Origin: Pilaira anomala
Taxonomy: Eukaryota > Mucoromycota > Mucoromycetes > Mucorales > Mucoraceae
NCBI GenBank assembly: GCA_025716855.1
Contig: JAIXMQ010000004.1
Span: 248,001-312,000 of the forward strand
Length of the DNA stretch: 64,000 nt
Direction: 5' to 3'
Positions within the stretch are counted from its first letter, which is position 1. Each line of letters opens with the position of its first letter. Below, piece by piece: positions 36,757 to 48,906 of this stretch. A program made the translations under genes and the position numbers. The notes below the pieces were generated by a model. It was given only the letters and a program-made list of their open reading frames with translations. It did not search any database and was not told the origin of the DNA.

Positions 36757-39066
36757 TTATTCTGAATCAGATAATAAAGCACTGAATCCACCTTTTGTAA
36801 TCAAAAGATTTTCTCGTCCTTTAAATGTATTTCCTGGATCATATTCATCTTGAGATTCATCTGAATCTGAATCCGATTCTTCTTGAGCTCTAAGGTCTGC
36901 TTCAATCACTTGTAATTTCTCATACTTGCTTGACGTGAAGAATCCAGGTGGTTTAAATGATAACAAAATACGTCCATCTGCCGTTAATCTCAAGATCGTA
37001 TTGGCCGCTCGATACACATCTGGACGTGCTGCTTTCGCTGTATGAAATCCTCTCTGTTCTGCAAATTCTTCACAAATTGACCAAGCTGTCCAGACGTACT
37101 TTTCCGAAAGATCCCAGTCTTCTGGAGGTGAAAGGGATAGGACTTTTTCCAAAGCAATGTGTTCAGCCTAAAATTTTCCGGGGGGTAAATGAGTTGTTAT
37201 TGTTGTTGTCATCATACTAGAAATACTTACTAGGTAACGAATGGCACTATAAGGTTCTTGTACTTGAGCAATAGGATACATACCCGAAAGGATCTATTTG
37301 TTAAAGATTTAAATAAATAAAACAACAATGGGAACCATTTTTTTTTAAAAAAAAAAAAAAAACTTACTTGAAGCGCTCTAGGAATCAATGCAGGAAATAC
37401 CAGACCAGGAGAATCACATAATCTTAGATTCTCAGCGATATGAATTGTTTGAAAATGCTTTGTGTGACCAGGCGTTCGACTAGCACTTACAACCGTTCTT
37501 CTCATGATGCTATTAATCAAACTACTTTTACCAACGTTCGGATGTCCGACTAAACCCAATGTTAAATAATCTTTGTGTGGGTTGATTTCTTTCCCTGTAA
37601 TTTCCAAGATTTTACTGAATTCATCATCTTTTTTTTTTTTTTTTAAAAAAATATATATAAGTTTGTTTGTAAATTTTTATGTCGTGTCATTTGTGTTCTT
37701 TACCTAATCCGTCCATACTACCCGTGTCACTATCATCATCATCATCATCGTCATTGTCGTCCTCACTGTCGTCATGATGTTGGTTGTCTTCAGTGTATTG
37801 TGCAATGATTGATTTCCAGTCTACATGAACACCTGGTTTACTTACTGTATCACGACATACAGACAAGATATTTTGAACTCCTTGTGCATGATAGTAACGT
37901 TTTCTTGGTCTCTTCATTTGTGTCTTAAGGGCATCTAATAAGAGAAATCAATATCATTCCTATTTTTACAGAAGAAGAGGAGGAGGAAAAAACTTACATG
38001 TGGCGGTATCATCAATTAATTTAGGATCTCTAGGGAAACAACTAAAGGTAGCAATTTTCAAATTAGGAAACTCTTCTTCAAAATACTTTTTCCAAGCAAA
38101 CACTGTGAATTCAGAAACAAGATCCACCTTGTTAAAGATACCAATGATTTTTCGCTTGAGTTTATGTGTCACGTATTTATAAAGTGAACGAGGAAAGTGA
38201 AGTAATGGGTTTCTTATATCCATCACGATTAATATGACATCACTGATTTCTAATACTCTCCAACTATACGTACAATAGATAAATTGCTGTTAGAAGTCTG
38301 TCTTTTATGTCTTGTCATATATAAATTATACTTTACAGTTGACGCCATACTTCCAAATTACGTTCAAACCAACTCAATTGATCTCCTCCATATGTATCCT
38401 CTACAGCTCTTACCCAATTATTAAAACTATCCGTTTCTTGTTTCTCTACTTCTTCTTTTGTCATATCGTATGTCCATGTAGGTCGTTTAGGAAATTCGAT
38501 ATATTCAGAAAATTCATCTGGTTTAATTTCCATACAATCCTGTGCGTTGTTTCATAAAATTAGACAGTAAAAAAAAAAAAAAAGCAGTAAAGAATAAAGA
38601 TATACCTTGGGTAATCGTTTTAATGGTTGCATACTCTTTAATTTTTCTGACTCAATTTCTTGACCTGATAACCTTTCAAATACAGAAACCAACCTACACT
38701 ATAAAGTTAGTACGTGTATATATTCTATTACGCTTGAGACTTTTTTTTTTTTTACTTTTTATCGTCACTGACGAGTTTTTGTTGAAAATCTACAGTGGTT
38801 GCATTCTTTCGAACAGCAGCTACAAAGTTATCTGAAAGTGTTGAGCGTGGTTTAGCATTCATGTCTCTTTGAAGGTAATCGAACGAAGTTGGGTCTACCA
38901 AGGTAGCTATATATATATATATATATATGTCAATAATAATAAAAAAAAGGTGAATGTAGTCAGGTCCCCTTTTACCTTTTTCTTGCTTTCTCGCATTCTT
39001 TTCGTGAAGTTGTTGTTTCTTTTGTTTACCACTAAAGGGCTTTTTGCGATGTGTTTTAGGTGGCAT
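36757..39066 (-). CDS. GNL1: GNL1-type circularly permuted GTPase
   Basis: Nine exons, 39066-38976, 38906-38756, 38693-38606, 38539-38337, 38263-37998, 37934-37704, 37627-37368, 37293-37231 and 37167-36757, give 587 residues, near animal GNL1. The basic start with RKKPFSGKQKKQQL is typical. WFERNLEVWRQLWRVLEISDV and DIRNPLLHFP separate this family from LSG1 and NOG2. G motifs run in permuted order: G4 FNKVD first, then G1 GHPNVGKSS, then G3 DSPG. An acidic Asp run (residues about 340-360) and an acidic tail flank the G-domain end. YRG/YlqF-class GTPases act in ribosome assembly or nuclear-cytoplasmic transport; GNL1's exact role is less defined. Confidence 0.9.
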
Positions 39067-39263
39067 TGTGAAATAAAAGAAGAAAAGTGAAAGAAGAAAT
39101 TTTTTTTTTCTTGTGCTAAAGGAGTCACTTTTTTTTTTATGCAATTTTGAAGATAAAAGTCCGCTAAAGATGTTCTCCTTTTGGAAGGCGAGTTGTCTTT
39201 TATAACAACTTCTTGAAAGAAAAAAGAGTTTCTATATACTGCTTTTATTTACAATTTTGTGTA

Positions 39264-39690
39264 TTAAAATAAATAATAGTTAAATCTAACCTCATTAAAC
39301 TCATTTGACAAATATGTCAGTTTTTTATATTTTAAAGTAGAGATGACGCAAATACGACAACCGTAGCCAGGATTCTTTGATTTGATGTCAAAAGTCTTGC
39401 CCATGCTCTCCATTCTTGGTTAAGTACAATTAATTTTTTGATATCAGAAAAGCGTGACAATAAATGTATAATACGTTTTTTCATTTTGTGTTGATGACAT
39501 TCAAGTACTCCAAGGATTTATCCGGAGTTCTTCCCTTGATTCTGGCGAGTTGTAAACCATTGTTTTTTTCGAAGCTTATTGATTCTTTCAAAGCATGCGT
39601 TACATTGGTTAATGATTCACCAAAAAATTCTCGAGGGAAACAACAAATGGGTGCTGTATTTGCAAAGTGTACTTATGTATGTACATGTAA
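39264..39690 (-). pseudogene. Possible orphan C-terminal exon or gene remnant
   Basis: Minus-strand open frames are protein-like but lack an upstream gene. One, about 39478-39690, follows an acceptor-like TACAG and reads through CCFPREFFGESLTNVTHALK to a stop. A second opens at an ATG at 39413 (MESMGKTFDIKSKNPG) and ends at 39264. No family recognised and I cannot join them by a normal intron. Confidence 0.25.
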
Positions 39691-40546
39691 ATTAAGGAAA
39701 TAAACTATGTTTTTATTTAATATATTAAGATGTAGTTATATTTGACTTTAAAACTTCAGCCCATCAAACCATAAATGTAAAACCTTATATCACATGAAAA
39801 TCGAACTATCTATGTAAGATAATCATTTAATATGCCTGTTTCTTGAAAATATGTCCCCCCCCCCCTTTACGTGACCCGCGAATAAGCAATGATTGAACCC
39901 GGAAATATTTATAATTCTTGTCAAACCTAGAGATAAAAAGCGCACAAAATAGAGTTAAAACCCAATTTCACTTGTTGATATCATGTTCTCGTTTTAATAT
40001 ATTGATTACACCCAGGAATATGTACCATTTACATTGTGATAAATAAATTCCTAGGTGATATTAAATGTGTATAAATCACTTTACAAAAAAAAAAAAGAAG
40101 AAAGTAAACTCGTAATAGCTACACTTTATATGTTTCAACAGATTATATAGGACTTTTAGAATGTTTGTTATGTGTTGTCCCATTCAAAACAGTGTTAGGT
40201 AATCTGTGAATAAAAAAAGAATTTGGATGATTACGGTAATCTCTTGGAATAACTATATCTATTTCTATAACTGAAATTCATCGATATGGATACCATGCAT
40301 TTCCCATAGTAATCAGTTGATTAGAGAAAAAAAAAGAGAGAGTTGTTTAATATAATAATATGTTGTACAAAGTAGGGTCTATAGGGTGTACAACAACCTC
40401 TTTTTCATGACACACTTTATAACAACACAGTCCCAGTAGAGAGTATGTCCGGTCCATCCAAAACAATGATAACAATATAAAAAAAAAAAAAGATACGAAC
40501 AATTACGAAAAACCCTTTTTTTTTTTCTTTATTCATTATTATAACC
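39691..40546. other. Intergenic region, promoter of the CC1-box gene
   Basis: No gene seen. It includes a C run at 39855-39865 and several short A runs. The last 50 bases before the ATG at 40547 are a pyrimidine-rich leader. Confidence 0.4.
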
Positions 40547-42326
40547 ATGGTATATCAATTATCACCACCAAATCGTTTAAATTTAAGCAACATACCCTCA
40601 GTAATACCTTCTGGACCGCCCTCACCTACACTTTCGACGACTTCTTTCATGTCTTCAGTTTCTTGGATGGCAGAAAAGACTTCGAATGAGCTCATTCCTA
40701 TGTTAAAAAATGCTTATAGTGCTTTAAAAGATAAAGAAAAAGGTAAGAATATTTAATTTTGAAGTATGTACAAGCTGCAAAAAAAAAAAAAAAAAACATA
40801 ATGTTTTGTTTTTTTTTTCTTTTACATGTGTGAAATATACAATTGGATTTCATGTGAAAATCAACAGATAACTAAAATTAAAATAATAATATATAGACTT
40901 GGTGCTAGCAGCCGAATTAGGAAAGTCATTATTGGAACACAACCTTCGATTAAAGACAAGTTATGATGCATTACTTCATTCTGCCACCCCACCTATCACA
41001 CCCTCATCTTCTACTGTTCCAATTCAAGATGAAGGTGATTCCGGTATCGATTCAAGTGAAGACGATGAAGAAATTAGTATGCGATTTGTACCTTCAAGAG
41101 GTACAAGAGAAGCCATGATCGAAGTGCTTGAACGTAAAAATACAGAGTTAACCAATAAACTCGAATTAGCCATGACTGAACAAGATAAGATGGCTTTAAC
41201 CAATTCAAAAAGAACGCGTCAACTTGAAAACGAAATCAATTTATTAAAAGGAAATTTAGAGATTGCATCTTCAAAGATTCAAGAATTACAAGAAATGAAT
41301 ACAAGACAAAAACAAGTTGAATTCACTCAAAAGCAAAAATCAGAAAAGATTTTAAATAAAGAAGATGAAAAATTAGTAGATGAATTATATACAGAAATAG
41401 ATAAAGTACAAGAAGAAAGAGATTTAATAAATCAATCTAAGCTTGAATTAGAAACAAAACTTGCAAATACTTTGAAGGATTTAGGTGAACTAAAGAAACA
41501 ATTCGAAAAGTTTGAGTTTACTCAAACTGATTTTGATGAACTTCAAGAAGCTTATGAACGTCAATTTAATCATATTGAAGAACTCAACTCAAGTCTAGAA
41601 GAACATCGTACTATTTTATCAAAATTAAAAGAAAGAGGTGTCAGTATTCATTCTACTCGTTCTACACCTGCTCCAAGTTGCTATGGAAATGATGAAGCAG
41701 CAACACATAATCAGTTTAGAAAACATACCTTATTAGGTGAATTAGAATTGGAATGGCTTAAATCCAATAAATCTGTTACCACCCCAACATCATCTGAATT
41801 AAATCAGGAATCGACTACCTCATTACATACCCAAGAGCACATGTCTCAAAAACCATTTTTTCGTGACCTTACTGACTTTACCGAGAAATCCTTAGCTATA
41901 TTCTGTAACGCACCTTCAGTAGGGCTTGAGAGTGTCTTATCCAAAGCTACGGGTATTGAACAACATTTGATTGATGATGCACTCAATTTTATCAACGAGA
42001 TAGAAACACAACATCGCGAAGAAAAATGCTTGGCAATTTATAATAGTTTACAAAATGATGATTATGAATTTGGTATACATGACGACCAATTTGATGATGA
42101 TCGATACCCTTCATCTGACCTTTACCCTTGTCCTATGTTGAAACCTGACCAAATGCAAATACAACGTTATATGGAACAAGACAATACTTTTGTCGGAAGA
42201 CTTCGTAACCATATTAGAAAATTATTTAATTTGATTTGGAGATGGTGTAGATTCTCTATGGTTCTGACTACAGCTTTACTTATCAGTGCATATCAAGGTC
42301 CTGATGAATTATTAATCACCTATTAG
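40547..42326 (+). CDS. Coiled-coil protein with CC1-box-like motif and C-terminal membrane segment
   Basis: Two exons, 40547-40742 and 40897-42326, give 541 residues. Residues 1-65 are Ser/Pro-rich. At the exon junction comes DLVLAAELGKSLLEHNLRLK, which matches the CC1 box (AAxxGxxLLExN) through which BICD, TRAK, HAP1 and Spindly adaptors contact dynein light intermediate chain. An acidic break (DSGIDSSEDDEE) precedes heptad coiled coil to about residue 300. A globular, charged part follows, and near the end comes a hydrophobic segment (FSMVLTTALLISAY) after an aromatic-basic stretch (IWRWCRF), so the C-terminus is probably membrane-anchored. Role inferred: a cargo adaptor for dynein on an organelle. 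Confidence 0.75.
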
Positions 42327-42528
42327 ATTATTATTATTACGCATCGCTTTATGATTTTATCTCTACTGTATACTCCACTCACTCAATCTCACATATATAT
42401 CGTCCACTTTTTTTTTATACACATATCTTTATGCTTATATATTATATCCCCTCCCCCCCCCCAACACACACTTATTATTATACACATTGCATAAATAAAT
42501 TTCATTACTGGTTTTTTTTTTTATTTAT
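42327..42528. other. Convergent 3' regions
   Basis: A 202-base gap between two genes that end toward each other. It includes a C-run at 42451-42462 and T runs. No gene. Confidence 0.5.
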
Positions 42529-43263
42529 TTATTTTTGAAATCGATTATCGATAGCCCAAAACGGATTTTCAGCTGCCATTTTCATTTTAGTCATCATTCT
42601 CTTCAATTTCCTTCTAAATTTCTTGGGGTTTTCTTGTTGTTGTTGTTGTTGTTGTTGCTGTTGTTTTTGTTGTGGTGGTGGTTTATTTACTTTACTAGGT
42701 ACTCGCGTATCATCTGATGAAATTAAATTATTATTGTTGTTAGGTTGGATGTAGGGAACTGGTATTATTTCCTCTTCAATGGGCGCTGCCAATTTTTGCT
42801 GTTCTTTATAAAATCTATATATATTATTTTTTCTATTACAATCTGTAGAAGAAGTTGTGATTGTTTGACAGAATATGGACTCATCGTCATCTTCTTCTAT
42901 CACTTCTTCATCGTCATTATTACTACTATTATTATCGCTTATATGATACTCGTGTATAGATAGCGGACTGCAATGATTCCTTGTGCCTGTTTCGACCTTG
43001 GTCCTTATTTCATCTGGCTTTTTATTTGTATGGAGGTTATCTTTCACTAGAGAGGAACAGTCCATCATGTTAGCTATGTTCTTCTTTGACTCATAGTAGT
43101 GACTTGTAGCGTACGAGACATCTTGAATCATTTCCATGTATGTCTGGTGTACCCAGTCCGTTGCTGCAGCAGGTTGTTTCATCATCATTTTATTATTGCT
43201 TAACTTGGAACTGATCGTACCTGGAGGAAACCGAATGGAATCAAAGCTGTAGTAATTAGACAT
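42529..43263 (-). CDS. Hypothetical low-complexity protein
   Basis: A single exon encodes 244 residues from the ATG at 43263; an upstream in-frame ATG at 43305 is less likely because it adds a hydrophobic leader not in keeping with the rest. Features: acidic DDEEVIEEDDDES run in the middle, a polyglutamine tract of about 12 residues after a PPPQQK stretch, and a basic C-terminus (KKFRRKLKRMMTKMK) ending NPFWAIDNRFQK. No enzyme or known domain. The last 20 residues are the least biased and might be a conserved binding peptide. Could be nuclear or membrane-peripheral; no function assigned. Confidence 0.6.
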   Translation of the reverse strand: MSNYYSFDSIRFPPGTISSKLSNNKMMMKQPAAATDWVHQTYMEMIQDVSYATSHYYESKKNIANMMDCSSLVKDNLHTNKKPDEIRTKVETGTRNHCSPLSIHEYHISDNNSSNNDDEEVIEEDDDESIFCQTITTSSTDCNRKNNIYRFYKEQQKLAAPIEEEIIPVPYIQPNNNNNLISSDDTRVPSKVNKPPPQQKQQQQQQQQQQENPKKFRRKLKRMMTKMKMAAENPFWAIDNRFQK

Positions 43264-43829
43264 AATAATTCTTAAATAAAGTAAAAAGAGATATGACAAC
43301 AACAAAAAAATAATAATCAGAGTTGTTAGTGTTGTATTTTTATTTATAAAAGGTGCTTTGTTTTTGTGACACTTCTAAAAGTAGAATAATGTACTTTCAA
43401 CTGAAAAAAAAAAAGATGTCAATTTGGGTTCCGTGTACATTCAATTGTGAAGATATGCCATTGTTAATTTAACAATCCTAAAAAATGGTTTGTATTTTTG
43501 AAGATCTTTTTCACTAAAAAAAATTGAGTCCAGGTCAGCAGCGAGGAATTTTGGCTTGATTCAATTCAGTTTTAAGCGACTCGATTCTTTTTTTTTTTTG
43601 CATCTTCATGCTTGGAGAATGCTTAAACATCATGTTTTATAATCTATCAATTGCTTTTGGAGCTATGATGACTGATCTGTTCTGTTGACTAAGTATTTTG
43701 AGGTATAAAAAAATTAATATTAAAGCTACAACAACAATACGGAATAAGAAAATAAAGCTGCTTTTTTTTTTATATATATGTATATGATCGTTTATTTGCT
43801 AATATTTTTATTGATTTATGCTTTTTTTT
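43264..43829. other. Intergenic region between two minus-strand genes
   Basis: No gene seen. It holds the promoter of the low-complexity protein and the 3' end of the golgin gene. Confidence 0.45.
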
Positions 43830-46800
43830 TTAAATATCAAAGACTTCACTTTGACATGAACTACATCTAGGAGTTTCCAAGAACTCAGCAAATGCAGGCT
43901 TTTCCAAAGGTGGTAATTTACCTACAGCAGGCACATGTTTCTTTTCAATCGCTTTTTCTTCCTTTACCTCTGGATCTTCTTCATTATCCGAATTCACCCA
44001 TTCAAATCCATTTTCACTCACAGGACTATATCCATTCATCATTAATTTGACTTGTGCTTGATCTAAAGCCAATCTTCCAAGTGAAAGATCATCTTCATGA
44101 TGTTCTCTCATCTCTTCATACTGTTTCCACATCTTTTCTAAATGTTCTTGGTATTCACTCTTTAATCTTTGTACAGTTAATTCTAGTTCCTTTCGTTCTC
44201 TTTCCAATGTGGCCTTATCTTTTTCCAATTTATTTTCTGAACTATATTGTCTGGATCTCTGGGTAGATATGTCTTCTCGGAGTGCGTTGAAAGCCGCATA
44301 CTGTCTTTCTAATTGACGCTTGAGTTCTTCGGTCTCTGGTGTCTCCTGAACTTGTTTCTCAAGCTCACGTACTCTTTGACGTAACTGCCTGATTTTCGTT
44401 TCACTTTCTGTAGGATCTTGTACAACATCTGATGCATCTTCAAGTGATTCCTTCTTGGTCTTTTCCATTGCTGCTTCTAATTCACTCACACGTTTCTCTC
44501 TTTCATCTAAATCTTGCTTTAACTTTTGAAATGCAGCTTCTACTGAACGTAAATTTTTAATCTCTTGATGAAGTTGCTCTAATTTCTTATCACGCGTCTG
44601 TAACTGTCTCTTAACTTCATTCAATTGAGTCTCGGTTCTTCTTTCACTTGCTGTCTTTGCATTGGATGCAGGTAATGTGTTTTCCTCTTCTAGTTTACTA
44701 ATTCTTTGACGATATTCTTCTATTTCATTTTCCTTGGCTTTCAAGGTACTTTCTACGTCCTTCAATTGATGTGTGTTTTGGTTCTTTATTAACTTTAATT
44801 GACCGCGAAGTTTCTTTGTTTCTTTTTCTTTACTTGACAGTTCTGATTGTAATTGAGTTAATTTAGCTTCGAGTTCCTCGTTTCCTTGACCAGTAGTGTT
44901 GCTGCTAGAGATATTTCGAAGTTCTTCAGTTGATTTAGCATGATTTCTTTCAAGTTCCTTAATACGATCTGAGAGTTGCTTTACTTTCTCGGCAGATTCA
45001 CTTTCAGATTGTTGATATTCATTTAAAGAAGTCTTTAATTCATTCACTTCCTTGGAATGATTCTCAAGTAAATCAGAGTGTTCCTTTTTGGCTCTTTCTT
45101 CTACTATAGAAATTTGTTTTTGATGTTGTTCTAATTCATCTTGAGCTTCTGATAATTGACTCTTTATTACTTCTAATTCCTTGACTTTTTCTTGCATATC
45201 TGAAATTTCTTGCTCCAATTTATTCTTATCGTCAGTCACTTGATTAAACTTCTTCTTATATTCTTTGGCTTCTTGATCTCTTTCTGATAATTGACTCTTT
45301 ATAATTTCTAATTCCTTGATCTTTTCTTGCATATCCAAAACATCTTGCTCTAATTTATCCTTACCACCATTCACTTGTTCAAGTTCCTTCTTATACTTTT
45401 CAGCTTCTTGATGTCTTTCTGCAAGTTGAGCTTGTAATTCTTTCAAGTCTTTGATCTTTTCTTTCATATCTAAAGCTTCTTTCTCTAATCTATGCTTATC
45501 ATCAGTCACTCGTTCAAGTTCCTTTTTATACTTTTCAGCTTCTTCGTGTGTCTCAGTAAGTTGAGCTTGCATCTCCTCACGTTCCTTGATAGTCTTTTCT
45601 AATTTTTCAGATAACATGGTCTTTTCCTTGATCTGTTCATGTGAAGCCTCTAACTGTTGACGAAGCGTATTGATTTCCTCTTGCTCATGTCGAATTCTTT
45701 CTTCAGATTGCTCTTTCATCAACTTGATCTCCTCTTGGTGACGTTCTTCTTGATCCTTGAACTGATCCAAATGCCCAGAACTCGTTGCAATCTCTTCCTC
45801 ACGTTGTAATAAATGTGTCTTGACGGACTCTAATTCCTCAGTTACTGATTTCAATTGAATGTCTAGGTCTTCTTTCGATTGTTCCAATTGATGTAATTGA
45901 CTGGTTAATTCATCACAGCTGGAAGCCTTTTCTTCAAATGAATGTTTGATAGATTCAATTTCCTTTTCCAATTGCTGCTTTTCTTCCATTGTTTTTGATA
46001 ATTCTTCATCCTTTGTATTTAATTGAGCCTTGATTTGATCCAAATTCTTTGAAGAAGCATCGACTGTTGTTACAATTATGTCATGTGACTCCTTTAATTG
46101 TTGCTCGAGGTCAGAGATAGTAGAGTTTAATTGATTCGCTTTATCTTCATGCTTTTGTAATTTGTCTGACTGCTGATCTAGGGTCTTTTCAAGTTGAATT
46201 AACTTGGTTTGAGACTGATCTGCAAACATACGTGCTTCATCCAATTGACTTTGAGTGTCCTTGATTGTTTGATCCAATTCTTTTGTCTTTTTCACATGAG
46301 CTTCAGTTTCCTTCTTTCTGGCTTTATTCATTTGATCAATCTGTGCTTCTAATTCATTTGCTTTCTCTTGTGAAGACTCAAATTGTTGCTTAGTTTCGGT
46401 GATTGTAGACTGTAAGTCTTTAATTTCTTGATTTTTTTCTGTTTCCAAGTTTTGAAGTTGTTCACTTAATTCTTTAGCTTGAGTTTGTGATACAGATAAC
46501 TTTTCATTCAACTCTTTCAACTCTTGTGAATACTTTTCTTCTGACTGATTCAATGCTTGCTCATGCTCCTTATTTAAACTTTCTAATTGCAATTCAAAAG
46601 ATTGTTTGTTACTTTCTAATTGATTCGTAGTCTCGGTTAACTTCTTCTTTTCAACTTCCAAATTAGTTTGAGTTTGAGCTAGTTTCTGTTTTATTTCATT
46701 CACAAGTTCCATGCTTCCTTCATGTTCTTTTTTTTCATTCTCCAACTCTTTTAATGTATTATCATATCTTTCTTTCAATGATTCAATTTCTTCTTGTAAG

Positions 46801-48906
46801 CCCTTTGATTTTGTTTGTTCTGACTCGAAAGAAGATTGAAGCTGACTTTGTTCTTGTGTGCATTGTTCAAGCGCTTTGCGTGCTTCTTCTAAGGACTTGC
46901 TGGAAACTTCCTTTTCTTGCTTCAGATCATTCAATTCCTTTTCTGTATTTTTCAATTTATCTTCAGTTTCCTTCGCCTTATTCTGTTCTTCTTCCAAAGA
47001 TGCCTTCAACTTTGTAAGCGCTGCCTTTGCTTTGCTGTTGGCCTTTTGAAGCTCTTTTGTGCCCTTCTCTTTATCAGCTGATACTTGATTCAACTCAATT
47101 TCAAGTGACTTTAATTTCTCTTCGTCTTCTTTCTTAGCTTTAGTTAATTTTTCTTGTTCCTCTTGCATTACTATCATTTGCCCCTCTAAGTTCTCTGTTT
47201 GGTTTTGAGAAGATTCAAGTTGGTCGTTTGCATTCTTTAATTCAACCTGTAATTGATTCAATTGAGTTGTTTTTTCTTCTTCTACTTGTTTTGTTTTTGA
47301 ATACATGGCTTCCATTTCAGATTTCAAATCATCATTCAAGCTACGTTCGGATTCAAGTTCCTTTTTTGTATTTTCGACTTCACTTTCAAGCTGATTAACA
47401 TGTTCTTCAATTTTTTGTAACTGGTCACTCTTAACTTGCAACTCTTCTATTGCTTCATTGCGTTTCATTTCAATAGTTTCCTTTTCATCCTGTAACTTCT
47501 TTGATTCCTCTTTTTCTGTTTCCAAAGCTTGTTTTGTACGTGATAATGTTTCTTCAAGTTCGCTTGCATCTGCAGATTGTTGTTGTAATTTATTTTCAAG
47601 CTCTTCTGATTTCAAGTTTAATGCTTGTTTGGTTTCAGATAAAGTATTTTGTAACTTCTCTAGTTCAGACTGGTGTTGCTGATCAATCGTAATCTTTTCT
47701 TTAACTGCAGCGTCTACTTTGGCTTGTAAGCTATCAGCTCGAGTACGTTCAGTTTCAAGTTGTTCTTTTGCAATCTTTTGATTTTGTTCCATATCGGTCT
47801 TTAAGCTGTTCAACTCGTTGAGTTGATCTTGTAATGTATCTGATTTAGTGTGCTCAGATTTTAATTGGTCTTTCAAGATATTTACTTTTTCTTGCAAACT
47901 ATTTGATTTGGCTTCTAGTTGACTGGATACATTCTTTAATTCCTGTTCCAATTTAGAAACAGTCTCTTCTTTCTCATTTAGTTTGTGTTTCAACTCAGTC
48001 TGTAAAGCTTGATATTTTGAGCGTTCTTCGTTCAAGTCTTCCTGGGTTGACTTCAATTTGGCTTCAGTATCAGACGCATTTAATTGATGATCATTTAAAA
48101 GTGTTTCTTTTTCCTTTTTAAGCTGTTCTATTTGGATTTGGAAATCACTAACTTTCTCGCGCTCTTCTGTTAATTTAGTCTCCATATCTGAAGAGAGTGA
48201 TTGTTGATTATTTAATGCCTCTTGATTTTTATTTGAAAGCTGTTCGAGTTCTTTTGATTTTTTACGTTCTTGTTCCAATAAAGCTTCAATAGACTCAATT
48301 TTATCAGCTTGTGATTGTAACTCATTTAACTTAGAATGTTCCTTTTCTAATAACTCCTGGGTTGTCTTCAATTCAGTTTCTAGTTTCCTCTTCTCTTCTG
48401 CATCCATACTAGATTTTTCACGTTCCGTCTCTAATGATGCTTTAAGCTCAGATATATCGCGTTCATATTGTACTTTAATATCGTCCGAATCTTTTGATTT
48501 CAATTGTTCTTTTAATTGGGATATTTGGCTTTCCAAACCATCTTGAATTTGTTGTGAAGAAGTCTAAAAAATTGACAGGTTAAAAAAAGGCGTCGCATAT
48601 AAAAATTTCGTTTTTTTTTACCAACTCTTGCTTTTCCAATTCAAGTTGTTTTATTGAAGGATTCGTGTCGCCTTGCATCTCATTCTCTGTAACTGATTCT
48701 ACGAGAGATGGCGAGCTAGCTGGTTCTTCTTCTATTGGTTCAGAGCCTGTGTCTACAATTTCTGTCTTTTGTTTCCCTTGGAATTTTTTAAGCTATTTTC
48801 GTGTATAAGTTTCATTTTTTCTAAGAAAAATACTATCTTTTTTTTTTACCCTTTTTTTGGCTGCTGCCAATTTTGCTTTTCTGGCGCGTTCTTCTTCTGT
48901 TGACAT
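43830..48906 (-). CDS. Large golgin-like coiled-coil protein (GM130/Bug1-like N-terminus)
   Basis: Three exons, 48906-48850, 48792-48622 and 48563-43830, give 1653 residues. The N-terminus ARKAKLAAAKKRLKKFQ resembles the basic p115/Uso1-binding peptide of GM130-type golgins. After an acidic, Ser-rich spacer, residues about 80-1560 are almost continuous heptad coiled coil rich in Glu, Lys, Gln and Leu, with several near-duplicate 35-40 residue blocks between 45180 and 45560 (ELEIIKSQLSERDQEA-like). The end is non-coiled (PAFAEFLETPRCSSCQSEVFDI). Golgins tether vesicles at the cis-Golgi. No GRIP or GRASP domain is visible. An Uso1 or myosin-tail type alternative cannot be excluded from coiled-coil content alone; the N-terminal motif decides. 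Confidence 0.75.
45176..45570. repeat. Internal near-duplicates in the golgin coiled coil
   Basis: Four consecutive blocks of about 117 bases (39 residues) share the order Gln-Leu-(Ser/Ala)-Glu, then EAEKYKKELE or a variant, then KLEQ, then DMQEKIKELE. They look like recent tandem duplications inside the coiled coil. Confidence 0.7.

Noticed and set aside
39841..39920. Possible tRNA-like segment with GAACCCGG
   Set aside because: No acceptor stem or anticodon arm can be folded around it.
46754..47692. Several plus-strand frames inside the golgin
   Set aside because: Antisense of coiled-coil codons gives long Ser/Leu/Phe-rich frames by composition alone.
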